64,000 bases of DNA from Nissabacter sp. SGAir0207 (GCF_005491205.1 NZ_CP028036.1:1-64000), one strand, 5' to 3'. Counted from the stretch's first letter, positions 40,669 through 50,020 are shown. Notes: generated by a model from the sequence alone, not told the origin. Translations and numbers: made by a program.

Positions 40669-43107
40669 TTACTCCCACCCCATCTGGCTACGTTGCCGGG
40701 CATTGGCCTGGCGCTGCTCGCGCTCACGCTGCTGGGCCATCAGTGCCAGCGCATCATCTTTGGTCATGCCGGGGTGCATGTTCAGCACGTAACTGCTTTG
40801 GTAAGTGTTTTGTGGTGCCGGCCCGCCCTGGTAAGCCATGACTACAGGTTTATAGCCCGCCCCGCCCAGAGCGAGCGGCCTGCCATCTGGCTTAGCACCG
40901 GGGCCATCATCTGCCGCCGGCTCGTTATCCTCTGGATCGCTGGAGTCCTTATGGATAATGTTGAGCTTTTCTAATACCCAATCGATGCCCTCGCGCAGCT
41001 TGCCTAGAATCTTCATGGGGGCTTGCAGGCCGTTTGCCAGCAATGTACCGAATTGCCGGCCCATGTTGCCGGCGGCGGCCAGCTCTTTCTGGGTGGACTT
41101 CACCGGCTCAATCAGCTTGCTAAACCCGTCCCATATCCCGCTCAGCTTCTCTGTAAGCCAGGTAAACAGCGGCTTAAGCGGGGCAAAGGCTTCACTCACT
41201 GGCCCCATCGCGGCGGTAAATCCTTCGGCCACTCCCGTGATAAATGCCTGGAGCGGCTCCCAGTATTTGCGGATAAGCAGCCCCACGCCCACAATCGCCG
41301 CCCCCACGGCCACGATAGGCAAGGAGACAGCCCCTAACGCCGTGGCGATGGCTCCGCCGGCAAGCGAAAAGCCCGCACTTAGCATCCCCGCCCCGGCGAT
41401 TAACCCATTGATGCCGGCCATGACCGGCCAGACCATCAGGCCCACCGCGCCCAGCATGGCGAGTAAGGTCGTGCCGGCGATCGCTATCTTGGCGATCCCG
41501 CCGGCCAGCGCCTTGTTGTTCTGTATCCAGTGGTCGACTTTCAGAATATATTTCGTGGTGTCCTGGGTGAGCTTACGCAGGCTCTCGTCGAGCTGGTCAT
41601 ACAGGTCAGTCCCCACGGCCTCAGCGGCGGATTGCCCTTCCTTCAGGTCGCCGCCCAGGTTGTCCTGCTGGACGCTTACCAGCCTGGCGGTGCTGCCGTC
41701 TGACTGCTGGAACGTGCGCGTCAGCGAATCCAGTTGGCCGTTGGCGGCGCCCTTCATCAGGGTGACGGCGGCGGCGGCGGCCTCCTCCCCGAAAATGGTT
41801 TTCAGGTATTCCGCCTGTTGTGCGGTGCCGAGGTGATTTTTCTCAAAGGCGCTTTTCATCTCTTTCAAGACCGAGAAGAAGGGCCGCATATTGCCCTTGC
41901 TGTCGGCGGTCTTTACGCCCAGCTCTTTTATCGCCTTCCCGGCTTCTCCGGTGGGTGCCTGCACGCGCAGCAACATCGCCCGCACGGCAGTACCGGCCAT
42001 GCTGCCGGTGGTGCCCTCCTGTGCCAGCGCGCCAATCATGGCCGTGGTCTGCTCTACGCTGACGCCGGCGTTTTTTGCCACCGGGGCGATATAAGTCAGG
42101 GCGTCGTTCAGCCCGTCAAAGTCCGCCGCCGTTTTATTCATCGTGGCGGAAATCACATCCCCCAGGTGTGCAACTTCGCTGTTTGCCAGGCCAAAGGCAC
42201 TTTTGGTGCTCATCAGCAGCTTGGCGCTCTCTTCCATCGTGCGGTTGTTCGCCAGGGACATATTTAGCGTGACCGGCGTCGCCGCCCGGATGTCGTCTAC
42301 CGTACCGCCGGATTTAGCAATGATGATCTGCGCGTTGGCCGCATCGTTGGCCGAGGCCGCCGTGTTGTCACCAATGCTGCGCGCCTGGGTGCGCAAGGAT
42401 TGAAACTCGGCGGAATGCTTATCCAGTCCCAACACGGCCTGAAGCGTGGAGTTAGCTTGTGCAAAGTCATAGCCCGGCTTTAACAGGGTCATGCCGGCCA
42501 CTGCGCCCACGGTCGCCGTTCCCACACCGGCCGCCCCGGCATTGCGCACGCTGCCGGTCAACTCCTGGCCCCGGCGATAGCGCGCTTGGGTTTGGTTGAG
42601 CCGCGCCTGTTGCTGGTCAAGACGTTGCAAGGATTGGCGTTGCTGGTTGAGCGCCAGGGTAGCCTGCGCCGACTCGCTGCGCAGGCGTTGCTGGGCGCTG
42701 TTCAGGTTGCGCGTTGAGATACCGGCAGCATTGAGCGCATCACGTTGCTGCTGCACAGACAGGCGCAGGCTGTTGGTTTTGGTCTGCAACTCCGCCGCCG
42801 CCTGGCGGGCCTTCTCCAGGGCCTTGGCCTGTTGCGCCGTGGGGCGCGCGGTGTTGCGAAACTGCACGGCCAGCGCGGCGGCCCGCTCCTTGGCAGAGGC
42901 CAGGGCGCGCTGCGTGACCGCCAGTTGCGCGCTGGTTTTGCGAAAGCCGTCAATTTTTGCCGCCTGTGCATCCAGCGCCCGGATGTTGGCCTGCGCGTCA
43001 CGGATCTCCCCGGACAGGGTATGCGTGGCGTTCTGGATAGCCTTAAAAGGTCGGCTGGCTTGGTCAACGGCTTTTAGCAGAACCTGCAATTTCAGGCTGT
43101 TACTCAT
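40669..43107 (-). CDS. T: Phage tail tape measure protein (P2 gpT)
   Basis: An 812-residue tape measure protein. The first 200 residues are strongly predicted coiled coil with A/Q-rich heptads. The TP901-type tape measure domain follows (ANAQIIIAKSGGTVDDIRAATPV region), then hydrophobic helices (about 520-640) and a C-terminal region. It sets tail length. It follows E/E' and precedes U. Confidence 0.93.
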   Translation of the reverse strand: MSNSLKLQVLLKAVDQASRPFKAIQNATHTLSGEIRDAQANIRALDAQAAKIDGFRKTSAQLAVTQRALASAKERAAALAVQFRNTARPTAQQAKALEKARQAAAELQTKTNSLRLSVQQQRDALNAAGISTRNLNSAQQRLRSESAQATLALNQQRQSLQRLDQQQARLNQTQARYRRGQELTGSVRNAGAAGVGTATVGAVAGMTLLKPGYDFAQANSTLQAVLGLDKHSAEFQSLRTQARSIGDNTAASANDAANAQIIIAKSGGTVDDIRAATPVTLNMSLANNRTMEESAKLLMSTKSAFGLANSEVAHLGDVISATMNKTAADFDGLNDALTYIAPVAKNAGVSVEQTTAMIGALAQEGTTGSMAGTAVRAMLLRVQAPTGEAGKAIKELGVKTADSKGNMRPFFSVLKEMKSAFEKNHLGTAQQAEYLKTIFGEEAAAAAVTLMKGAANGQLDSLTRTFQQSDGSTARLVSVQQDNLGGDLKEGQSAAEAVGTDLYDQLDESLRKLTQDTTKYILKVDHWIQNNKALAGGIAKIAIAGTTLLAMLGAVGLMVWPVMAGINGLIAGAGMLSAGFSLAGGAIATALGAVSLPIVAVGAAIVGVGLLIRKYWEPLQAFITGVAEGFTAAMGPVSEAFAPLKPLFTWLTEKLSGIWDGFSKLIEPVKSTQKELAAAGNMGRQFGTLLANGLQAPMKILGKLREGIDWVLEKLNIIHKDSSDPEDNEPAADDGPGAKPDGRPLALGGAGYKPVVMAYQGGPAPQNTYQSSYVLNMHPGMTKDDALALMAQQREREQRQANARQRSQMGWE

Positions 43108-43530
43108 CCGGTGTTGCTCCGCTGCGGATCATGGCTTTGTGCCGCCAGTCGAGAAGCTCGGCCAGCGGCAGGTTGGTGAGGTCAGAGAGGGGCCAGTGAA
43201 AAATCATGGCGATGTCGGCCATCAGGTCATTGACCGTCAGGCCCGCTGGCCATTTCACATCACCGACTTCGGCGTCAAAAAACTAATCACCTTGCCGCCT
43301 ACCTCTACCAGGTCAACCGGATCTAACGTCAGGCACTCGGCTTTAGTCAGGTTGGGGGTGGTGATGCGCGGTAAAATCGTGAGCAGCGCATCGACATCCG
43401 ACTGCACCAGGTCATACAGACGCACGCCGCGCAGCGTGCCGGCATTGGGTTTCATCAGCTCAATCTGGCTAATCGTCAGTTCACCGCGCTGAATGGGGGT
43501 TTCCAGGGTAATGCGGTTTTGGTTTTCCAT
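43100..43530 (-). CDS. Tail assembly chaperone E+E' made by -1 frameshift
   Basis: If ribosomes slip -1 on T TTT TTG at 43282-43276, the E frame (start 43530) continues to the stop at 43100-43102, giving a 143-residue product. The tail part reads DAEVGDVKWPAG, then DLMADIAMIFHW and LPLAELLDWRHKAM, which match the P2 E' extension. This is the same arrangement known for P2 and many tail chaperone genes. Confidence 0.85.
43255..43530 (-). CDS. E: P2 gpE-like tail assembly chaperone
   Basis: A 91-residue protein, the same length as P2 gpE, with LETPIQRGELTISQIELMKPNAGTLRG read in pieces and LTLDPVDLVEVGGKV near the end. It precedes T, and its 3' end carries the slippery site. The ratio of E to E' is needed for correct tail length. 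Confidence 0.9.
   Translation of the reverse strand: MENQNRITLETPIQRGELTISQIELMKPNAGTLRGVRLYDLVQSDVDALLTILPRITTPNLTKAECLTLDPVDLVEVGGKVISFLTPKSVM
43276..43282 (-). other. Slippery heptamer T TTT TTG for -1 frameshifting
   Basis: On the minus strand, codons 84 and 85 of gene E are TTT and TTG, preceded by T, so the reading frame gives the heptamer T TTT TTG. It lies 21 bases before the E stop codon and leads into the E' frame, as in P2. Confidence 0.85.
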
Positions 43531-43575
43531 GTAAGTGCTCTCTATGAGGGCCAGCGCCAGGCGCTGGCGTAGGGG

Positions 43576-44085
43576 TTAAATCAGCCCGATATTTTTGCGG
43601 TGCTGCTCGAGCAGGTCGGTGCCGTTGACCTTCTCAATCATGTTGACGGTGTCGACTTCAATCAGGTCTTTGCCGTTCCAGGTCAGTTTGTAGTAGGTGC
43701 ACTTGGTGGTGATTTTGGTTTCGGTGTCCTCGCCCTGCTTGGCCTCGCCAAAATCAAACGCCTGATGCTTGCCGCGCACCTCCACCTCTACCGCGATCAC
43801 TTCGCCGGTGTCGTCACGCTGGTAAGAGCCAACAAAGCGCAGCGGCACGGTGCCACCGCCCCACTGGCCCAGCACACGCTCATCCAGGCCGCCAATGCTC
43901 CACTCCATATCTAGCGCATCATCTTCCAGCCCGTTGTCGATATGGGCGGCCCCGTTCATGCCGCCGCCGCGATAGGTGTCGAGCTTGCGCGAGAGCTTCG
44001 GCAACGTCACCGAGGAGACAATGCCCTGGTAGCTGTTGGCATCGTTGAACAAGTTCAGGTACTTCAGTTTTTTCGGCAGTGCCAT
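43576..44085 (-). CDS. FII: Major tail tube protein (P2 gpFII)
   Basis: A 169-residue tail tube protein, close in size to P2 gpFII (172). Blocks are PKKLKYLNLFNDANSYQGIVSSVTLPKLSRKL and the YRGGGMNGAAHIDNGLEDDALDM region. The gene follows the sheath gene FI. A 77-bp degraded copy of its central part lies at 46257-46333, 2.3 kb away. Confidence 0.94.
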   Translation of the reverse strand: MALPKKLKYLNLFNDANSYQGIVSSVTLPKLSRKLDTYRGGGMNGAAHIDNGLEDDALDMEWSIGGLDERVLGQWGGGTVPLRFVGSYQRDDTGEVIAVEVEVRGKHQAFDFGEAKQGEDTETKITTKCTYYKLTWNGKDLIEVDTVNMIEKVNGTDLLEQHRKNIGLI

Positions 44086-44097
44086 TAATTCAGCTCC

Positions 44098-45267
44098 TTA
44101 GCTGTTAACCGCGGCGGCAAAATCCGCCAGGTAGGAGTCGGTGATGCGCTGGCGCAGCGTCAAATCTTCCAGCGGCGGTACAGGCGTGTACTCGTAATCA
44201 ATCAGCAGTTTGCCCGCCTTCAGGGTGTCTTTGTCGTTGGCGCTGTCGTCATACCAGCAGCTTGCGCCCAGCAGATAGCCGGCGCTGACCAACTCGCGGA
44301 ACTTGGCATTGATACCGCCGATGATGTCTTTGACCAGGGTCGGGGTCAGCGGCTTATCTGCCGCCCACATGTGCGCCTCGGCCATCGTGTCGGCCACTAC
44401 CTGTGCGGTGCGGGTGTAGTTCTCAAAGGCAAACAGCGCATCATCGCTACAGGTGCGGTTGCCCCAGAAGCGAAAGCCGTCTTTGCGGATAAGCGTAGTG
44501 ACGCCGGCCTGGTTAAGCAGGTCAGCATCGGTGCCGGTCTGCTGCAAATCCCAGAAGACGCCCGCCGAGATGCCGGTGACGCCATTGACGCCCACGTTGG
44601 AGAGGGTTTTATGCCAGCCGGTTTCAGTGTCAATTTTGGCACGCAGCCCCAGGGCGCGGGCGGTGGCGTAGGCGGTGCGGGCGGCGTTAGCGGTGGTGTC
44701 CCAGGCGATAAAGTCCGGCCAAATCACCATTAGCTCGCGCTGGCTGAAGTTCTCGCGGTAGGTCATGGCATCACTCAGGGTCTTGCACCCGTAGGCGGAC
44801 ACATAGCCAAAGGCCCGCAGTTGCTGGCAGATGCTGGCGAGCGCGGTCGCCACCTCCAGCGAGTCGAGGCCCGGCACGCCCAGAATGCGCGGCTTCACAT
44901 CGAGCTGGGTCGGCGCGCTCAACAGCGCTTTCATGCCGGTGTATTGGCCGTTTTCATCAGTGCCGCCGATGATGTTGGAGGTGGTTTCTGCCTGGGTTGC
45001 GCCTTCGGCCACGCGCACCACGACGGTGACGGGCTTGGCCTGGTCGGCAATGGCTTGCAGGGCGGCGGCCAGGGTGCCGGTCGTGCCGGCGTTGGCGATA
45101 GCCGCCTGTGCGTTGGTGAGCAGTACCGGCGTGTTGAGCGGAAACGCCGTGGCGTCCGCATCCTCAGCGGTGCAGACCATGCCAACAATGGCAGTGGAAA
45201 CGGTGGAAATGGTGCGCGTGCCGTCGTTGATTTCGACGACGCGGACACCATGATGATAATCGGCCAT
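44098..45267 (-). CDS. FI: Tail sheath protein (P2 gpFI)
   Basis: A 389-residue contractile tail sheath protein. Blocks are [24 protein letters not shown]-type [23 protein letters not shown] and a C-terminal [23 protein letters not shown]. It is the first gene of a transcript that continues to FII, E, T, U and D. The start is an ATG at 45267. An Ogr-type half-site lies upstream. Confidence 0.94.
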   Translation of the reverse strand: MADYHHGVRVVEINDGTRTISTVSTAIVGMVCTAEDADATAFPLNTPVLLTNAQAAIANAGTTGTLAAALQAIADQAKPVTVVVRVAEGATQAETTSNIIGGTDENGQYTGMKALLSAPTQLDVKPRILGVPGLDSLEVATALASICQQLRAFGYVSAYGCKTLSDAMTYRENFSQRELMVIWPDFIAWDTTANAARTAYATARALGLRAKIDTETGWHKTLSNVGVNGVTGISAGVFWDLQQTGTDADLLNQAGVTTLIRKDGFRFWGNRTCSDDALFAFENYTRTAQVVADTMAEAHMWAADKPLTPTLVKDIIGGINAKFRELVSAGYLLGASCWYDDSANDKDTLKAGKLLIDYEYTPVPPLEDLTLRQRITDSYLADFAAAVNS

Positions 45268-45622
45268 CTAGTGCGCTCCGTGTTGTGTGAGCACGTAGAG
45301 TGCCAAGCCTGAGGGGCGGGCGCATGTGATTGCATCTTGCTAGTAATCGACACAACATATATTTTTAACTTTCCAATCAATAAGTAATATTTTTCGTTTT
45401 ATGAAAACAATGCTGTGAATGATTTTTTATTGCTGGCGGCTCTATTGTAAAACTTAAAAATTCACCTAAAAAAATAAGTGATGCGAAAAATTGTGTACTG
45501 GGCAGCAATTGTAAAAATAATGTTGGCGCGCTCTCGTAAGTGCATTATAAAATTCAGTGGTAATTATGATTGCATTGAAAGGATAGTTAACTTTCTAGAC
45601 AATCAGATAAGGGGGTGTAATT
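45268..45622. other. Promoter side of FI and start of the cargo site
   Basis: A 355-bp AT-rich stretch. It holds a TGTTGT half-site on the minus strand (45352-45357), read as TGTTGTGTCGATTACTAG, about 85 bp ahead of FI, suited to Ogr activation. No gene is supported. Confidence 0.5.
45352..45357 (-). promoter_or_regulatory. Candidate Ogr/Delta half-site upstream of FI
   Basis: TGTTGT on the minus strand, 85 bp upstream of the FI start. Similar TGTTGT elements stand upstream of V (51023-51028) and between O and P. The second half is not clear here. Confidence 0.4.
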
Positions 45623-45847
45623 ATGAAGATCTTTGAAATACCTTATTATTACATTTATTTAGATAAAGAGGGTTGTTGGCGGTGGCGTCTTATGGCAGCA
45701 AGTGGTGAGCTAATTGCCATCAGCCCAGAAGGGTATAGGCATCTATCTTTCTGCGAGAAAAATATAGCTACGATAGCAAGGGATGCATTGCTGGCGGTTT
45801 CTATTGGCGACGAGAGCTATAACTCAAAGAAATCTAAAAAAGATTGA
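45623..45847 (+). CDS. DUF1508/YegP-like small protein, prophage cargo
   Basis: A 74-residue protein: YYYIYLDKEGCWRWRL, ELIAISPEGYRHLSFCEKNI and IGDESY mark the DUF1508 pattern. The ATG has AAGGGGGTG upstream. It is on the opposite strand to the surrounding late genes and in AT-rich DNA, between FI and the tail fibre assembly gene, the place where P2 carries Z/fun. It is a relative of the gene at 32866. Function is unknown. Confidence 0.72.
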   Translation: MKIFEIPYYYIYLDKEGCWRWRLMAASGELIAISPEGYRHLSFCEKNIATIARDALLAVSIGDESYNSKKSKKD

Positions 45848-46256
45848 TCGAAACTAATGGTATTAAATTGTATTATTTACTAAATGATTCGATTTTTCTT
45901 TGATTCCTTTATGCGTTTGCAAGAGGTAGGCAAGCCTATTTTTATCTCTCCAGGAACGTTGTTTTTATTTGTGATTATTTAAAGTTACACTGAAGTGACA
46001 GCAGGAGAATGATGCTAAAAACTAAAATGATTTTTCTTAGCAAGAAAAAAAATATCAACTATTCTATAAATGTGCATAGACACACACTATCGTTGAACGA
46101 AGCGTTTTCGAATGGTTTGCCGCCAGTCCCTCTGGCGGCATTTTTTTAGTGCCTTATTTTTTGATTACTTAATGTTTCTTTTATAAATTTTTATCTAGGC
46201 TAAGGGGCATCACTGCCTCTGCCTGTGCATATGCCCTCACACAGTGTGAGCTTCTA
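45848..46256. other. AT-rich cargo stretch
   Basis: No gene is supported in this 409-bp AT-rich stretch. It holds a plus-strand terminator at 46118-46147, which may end the DUF1508 transcript. Confidence 0.5.
46118..46147 (+). terminator. Terminator in the cargo site
   Basis: A perfect 9-bp stem TGCCGCCAG (46118-46126) with CTGGCGGCA (46132-46140), loop TCCCT, then seven T. It faces the plus strand, about 270 bp after the DUF1508 gene. Confidence 0.82.
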
Positions 46257-46333
46257 CATATCTAGTGCATCATCTTCCAGGCCGTTGTCGATGTGAGCAC
46301 CCTCGATTATGCCGCTGCCGCGATAGGCGCCAA
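46257..46333 (-). pseudogene. Fossil fragment of a second FII (tail tube) gene
   Basis: This 77-bp stretch aligns with 43906-43982 of FII at about 80% identity. Read on the minus strand it encodes GAYRGSGIIEGAHIDNGLEDDALDM followed by a stop (TAG), matching TYRGGG.NGAAHIDNGLEDDALDM of FII. It abuts the end of the tail fibre assembly gene (stop at 46337). It marks an old recombination between related phages in which tail fibre genes were swapped. Confidence 0.8.
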
Positions 46334-46336
46334 GGC

Positions 46337-46852
46337 TTATTCAGGCAGGGGCGGCCAGGTAATATCCGGTGCGGTACCGGTATCGACCCGGCTCAGCAGT
46401 ACCCGGTATTTTTTCCAACTGACCAGGAGCGCCGCCTCTTCATCGGTTGCCATCTCCAGGTCGACCGCATCTTGCAATGGGTCAATGTTCAAGGTGGCAT
46501 CCGCGATAAGCTCGGCCTTCTTGGCAGTGGACTGCGCCACGTAATCGGTCGGCGTCTGCGTGAGGTTGACGCCATCAAATGACCAACTGCCATCGTTCAG
46601 TGAGGCTTCAGGGGCCTCCGGCCTTGCTATCTCATCAACAGACATATTCTCCGGCCAGAGCGCAGAAATATCTGTACTGCACTGGCGAATAATGCCATCC
46701 GAGGTATAGGCAATTTTCAGGGTATCAATAGCAAAATCCTTTTGCGCCTCGTACCAGTCGTGACCGTTTTCATCGCGCAGATAATTAATATCTAGTCCTG
46801 GAATAGTAAGCGGATTGTCAGGGGTGTATTTAACAAGTGAAATGAGTTTCAT
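46337..46852 (-). CDS. Tail fibre assembly protein
   Basis: A 171-residue protein of the phage tail fibre assembly family (P2 gpG-like). The C-terminal half with SWSFDGVNLTQTPTDYVAQSTAKKAELIADATLNIDPLQDAVDLEM read in pieces, then SWKKYRVLLSRVDTGTAPDITWPPLP, is typical. It follows the fibre gene H by 7 bp and should help fold that fibre. Confidence 0.9.
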   Translation of the reverse strand: MKLISLVKYTPDNPLTIPGLDINYLRDENGHDWYEAQKDFAIDTLKIAYTSDGIIRQCSTDISALWPENMSVDEIARPEAPEASLNDGSWSFDGVNLTQTPTDYVAQSTAKKAELIADATLNIDPLQDAVDLEMATDEEAALLVSWKKYRVLLSRVDTGTAPDITWPPLPE

Positions 46853-46859
46853 AGAAAAC

Positions 46860-48512
46860 CTACAGGCTGTTGATGGAATACCAGGTGTTGTTAATGAAAA
46901 CCTGAATGGGCCGATACGCCACTTTCAGGTTAGTGGCATAGTTTGCTGTCGCCTGAATGCCGGTTATCGCTACGCCGCTCTCAAAGCTATACGCATTATT
47001 ACCAAGGTTATCTGTCCAGGTAGCCGCACCAAAACGCACGGAGGTGATGTAAGTCCTTAATAGATAGCCTGTTAACCAACCGCCCCATTTATCTCCATAA
47101 ATATTTCCATCCCCGGCCAGATAACTGGTGCCGCCGCCTGCATAAACATAATTTGCCGACACCACGCGATTATTTGCCACGAGCCTGCCCGTGACAGAAA
47201 TATCTCCGCTCACGTTGAGATTTTGACCTACGCCCAGCGCGCCAGTGATATCACCGCCCGTTAATGGCAATGCCCCCACATCAGACGCCTTTGGCGGATT
47301 GTTTTCAGAATACATCGCCGCCCAGGCCGACCACGGCCCGTTACTGCCGTTCCAGTTGCCGGTCAGCGTACGCACCCACGTGCGCCCGGTGTGCTTTTCG
47401 GTGTAGCGCTGAAGCACGCCGCCGACATAGGGGCCAAGGATAACCTCCAGCGTGCCGCCCGCCGTCGCCGCAGCAGGAAAGCCGTTGGCCGTGGTGACAT
47501 TGGCCGCCAGGGACTGCTGATAAATGCCGAGGTGATCCAACCCATAGGCATCAATACTGGTATTGCCGATGCTGGTTGCGATCACTGGCAACGCCCCCAC
47601 CTCAGCGGCGTTTGGCGGATTGCCAGAGGAATAGATGGGCGTCCACGCGCGCCACGGCCCGCTACCGTTCCAGGTGCCGCTCAAGCCACGCACGTATTTA
47701 TTGCCGATGCGCGTCGTGTACTCCTGCTGCACCCCATACCCGGATGGGATAACTAACAGGGTGCCAGACATCTTTTCGGGGTAGTGCAGTTCAGGCGTCG
47801 CTAAGCTGTCGATTTCTTTGTAATACACCCCGGCACTGTCCGGCCCGAGCGTATTGAGGTCAACATTCAAGGCCGTGGCATAAAACGGCATGGCACCAAT
47901 ATTGTTCAGGGCCTTTGCCATCGCAGCGCTACCCTGCGCCTTGATCTCGCTCAACTGACCGGCCGCCTTCAGATATTGCGTATGCGGATCTTTAGCCGCC
48001 AGGTGCTTGGCCATCGCATCGTCGGTGTGGGCGTTAACGGTAATCACCGCATCATCGACATATTTGCGCGTTGCCAGTACCACGGACGGGTCTACCTTCA
48101 GCGTCACCGCCTCGGTGCTGTTAACGATTAAAATCATGCGCACGGTTTGCGTGCGCCCGCTCCCCTCCTGGAGCTGGGGCTTATAGGTTTCCGGGCAGTT
48201 TGCCACGGCAATCAGCGCCCCGCTGGCATCAAACAGGCCAATCTCCCTGATCCAAAAACCGCCCTCGCTTTCAGGAATAACCTGCTCGGCGATAATCTGG
48301 CTGCTGTTGGCTGCATCAATACTCAGCGTATTTAACGCCGCCCGGCGCTTTTCCCCCTTCAGCGCCGTTTGTGTGGCGTTCGGGGTCGGCAGCGTGCCGC
48401 CGCCGTCACCCACGGCCATCTGGGTGATTTGCAATTTAGTGCCAAGGGCGGCAGCGTTCGCCAGCTTGGCCGCGCCCAGATTGGTGAGCAGGGCGTAATA
48501 TTTAGCCGTCAT
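46860..48512 (-). CDS. H: Tail fibre protein (P2 gpH-like)
   Basis: A 550-residue fibre protein. The N-terminus (about 1-170) closely matches P2 gpH, with TNLGAAKLANAAALG and TQMAVGDGGGTLPTP, and attaches to the baseplate. The middle has repeat-like blocks each containing NWNGS..WSAW or TWNGSGPWRAW. The C-terminal receptor-binding part is AT-richer and less typical. It lies before G and after I. Confidence 0.92.
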   Translation of the reverse strand: MTAKYYALLTNLGAAKLANAAALGTKLQITQMAVGDGGGTLPTPNATQTALKGEKRRAALNTLSIDAANSSQIIAEQVIPESEGGFWIREIGLFDASGALIAVANCPETYKPQLQEGSGRTQTVRMILIVNSTEAVTLKVDPSVVLATRKYVDDAVITVNAHTDDAMAKHLAAKDPHTQYLKAAGQLSEIKAQGSAAMAKALNNIGAMPFYATALNVDLNTLGPDSAGVYYKEIDSLATPELHYPEKMSGTLLVIPSGYGVQQEYTTRIGNKYVRGLSGTWNGSGPWRAWTPIYSSGNPPNAAEVGALPVIATSIGNTSIDAYGLDHLGIYQQSLAANVTTANGFPAAATAGGTLEVILGPYVGGVLQRYTEKHTGRTWVRTLTGNWNGSNGPWSAWAAMYSENNPPKASDVGALPLTGGDITGALGVGQNLNVSGDISVTGRLVANNRVVSANYVYAGGGTSYLAGDGNIYGDKWGGWLTGYLLRTYITSVRFGAATWTDNLGNNAYSFESGVAITGIQATANYATNLKVAYRPIQVFINNTWYSINSL

Positions 48513-49117
48513 GGGTTCACTCTCATGCTGTCGATAACGTGGACTGCGCCGCCGGTATAGCCCGGGCCGGTCACAATCAGGGTTTCAGGGAAATAGGGAT
48601 ACACGGTCAGCTCATCACCGCTATAGCAGGCGGCGGCAACCGGCAGCGCCCCGGTGACATCCAGGTTGATAGACAACCCCACCAGGTGACGGCTACACGG
48701 TTTGGCATCGGCAATCAGCCGCTCCAGCTCGTGATACATCGTCTCGGTGATGCCGGTATCCAGCACGCCCACCTCCAGGCGAAAGGTGCCGGGCGTCTCA
48801 TGGGTCTGCCACCATTCGGTAATGCGAATGAGGTAGCCCAGCGGCTCGACTACGCGCCGCAGCGCGCCAATTGTGCCTTTATGCCGGTGCACATAGGCCG
48901 AGTCCGCCACCACTGCCCGCTTGGTGCTCTCCGACCAGTTGGCATCCCAGCGGTCAACCGACCAGGCCCACGCCAGATAAGGCAGCAAATCAACCGGGCA
49001 AGTTTGCGCATTCCACAGGGTGCGCAGCGGCACAGGAATGCGCGCAATCTCGGCGCAGGCCGTGGCGGCGGCCATTTCCAGCGCGCTGGCGCCTGCCGGC
49101 AACAGGCGGTCACTCAT
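48509..49117 (-). CDS. I: Baseplate/tail protein I (P2 gpI)
   Basis: A 202-residue protein of the P2 gpI family, with ASALEMAAATACAEIARIPVPLRTLWN near the start and TKRAVVADSAYVHRHKGTIGAL. It joins the baseplate wedge. It overlaps J by 8 bp and H by 4 bp. Confidence 0.93.
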   Translation of the reverse strand: MSDRLLPAGASALEMAAATACAEIARIPVPLRTLWNAQTCPVDLLPYLAWAWSVDRWDANWSESTKRAVVADSAYVHRHKGTIGALRRVVEPLGYLIRITEWWQTHETPGTFRLEVGVLDTGITETMYHELERLIADAKPCSRHLVGLSINLDVTGALPVAAACYSGDELTVYPYFPETLIVTGPGYTGGAVHVIDSMRVNP

Positions 49118-50018
49118 CGACCCCTCCTACCGTCAGTTGATAGGCCGTGCAGTAGGCGGCCTGGGTCTTATCCAGTACCACATCAGCAACAGGTTGCAGC
49201 AGCTCTACCCGCTGCACGCCTTCCACATGCAGCGCGGCATAGAGCGCAGACCGGCGAATGTCGCGGCCCAGGCGGGCCTGCGCGGTGATAAACGCCGCCA
49301 GCTTGGCCGCCGCCGCTGCCCGGATAGGCTCCGCCTCCGGCCCTGGGTAGAGGTACAGTGCGGCCTCTATCTGGTACGGCACAATCTGCGCAGATTGCAC
49401 GGTCACGCGGTCGCCTACCGGGCGTACATCCTCATCATTGAGCGCCGCCGTGACCACGGCCAGCAGGTCAGCGCTGGTCTCGCCATTGCCCTCGCGCGCC
49501 AGCAGCGTGACGGTGACGCAGGCCGGCGACGGGCTGATAGCGGACGCATCCGCCACGCGCCCGTCGGCGCTTTTGGCATGGTACTCATACGCGCCGGTTG
49601 GCCCGGCCACGCTCAGTCCCTCAAAGGCCGCCGCCGTGCGCACGCGAAAATCCTCGTCGCTCTCCATCACCGCCGCCGTGGGCGGCAGGGTGGTGAGGTC
49701 AGCGGGCGTCTGGATCAGGCGGGCCAGACCCGTGTTGGCCGCCAGCTGGTCAAGGTCAGCGCCGGTGGCGTAGGCCACCATATTCGCCTGCGCGGCCTCG
49801 TTGATGCGCTGGCGCAAAATCAGCTCGCGGTAGGCGTTCTCCTGAAGCAGCTTCACCAGCGGATCAGACTCCAGCGCCAGGGTGCGGGCGATGGCCGCCT
49901 GCTGGTCTGCCGGGTAGAGGGAAATCAGCGTGGCCTTGCGCTCGGCCAGCAGGGTTTCATAGTCCAGCGCCTCCACCACATCCGGGGCGGGGAGCTGGCT
50001 CAAGTCGATGGTTGGCAT
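49110..50018 (-). CDS. J: Baseplate assembly protein J (P2 gpJ)
   Basis: A 302-residue baseplate wedge protein of the gpJ/gp6 family. Blocks are IDLSQLPAPDVVEALDYETLLAERKA and AEGVEPAGPTGAYEYHAKSADGRVADASAISP-type region, and a C-terminal YCTAYQLTVGGVDE. It follows W by 2 bp and precedes I. Confidence 0.93.
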   Translation of the reverse strand: MPTIDLSQLPAPDVVEALDYETLLAERKATLISLYPADQQAAIARTLALESDPLVKLLQENAYRELILRQRINEAAQANMVAYATGADLDQLAANTGLARLIQTPADLTTLPPTAAVMESDEDFRVRTAAAFEGLSVAGPTGAYEYHAKSADGRVADASAISPSPACVTVTLLAREGNGETSADLLAVVTAALNDEDVRPVGDRVTVQSAQIVPYQIEAALYLYPGPEAEPIRAAAAAKLAAFITAQARLGRDIRRSALYAALHVEGVQRVELLQPVADVVLDKTQAAYCTAYQLTVGGVDE

Positions 50019-50020
50019 AG

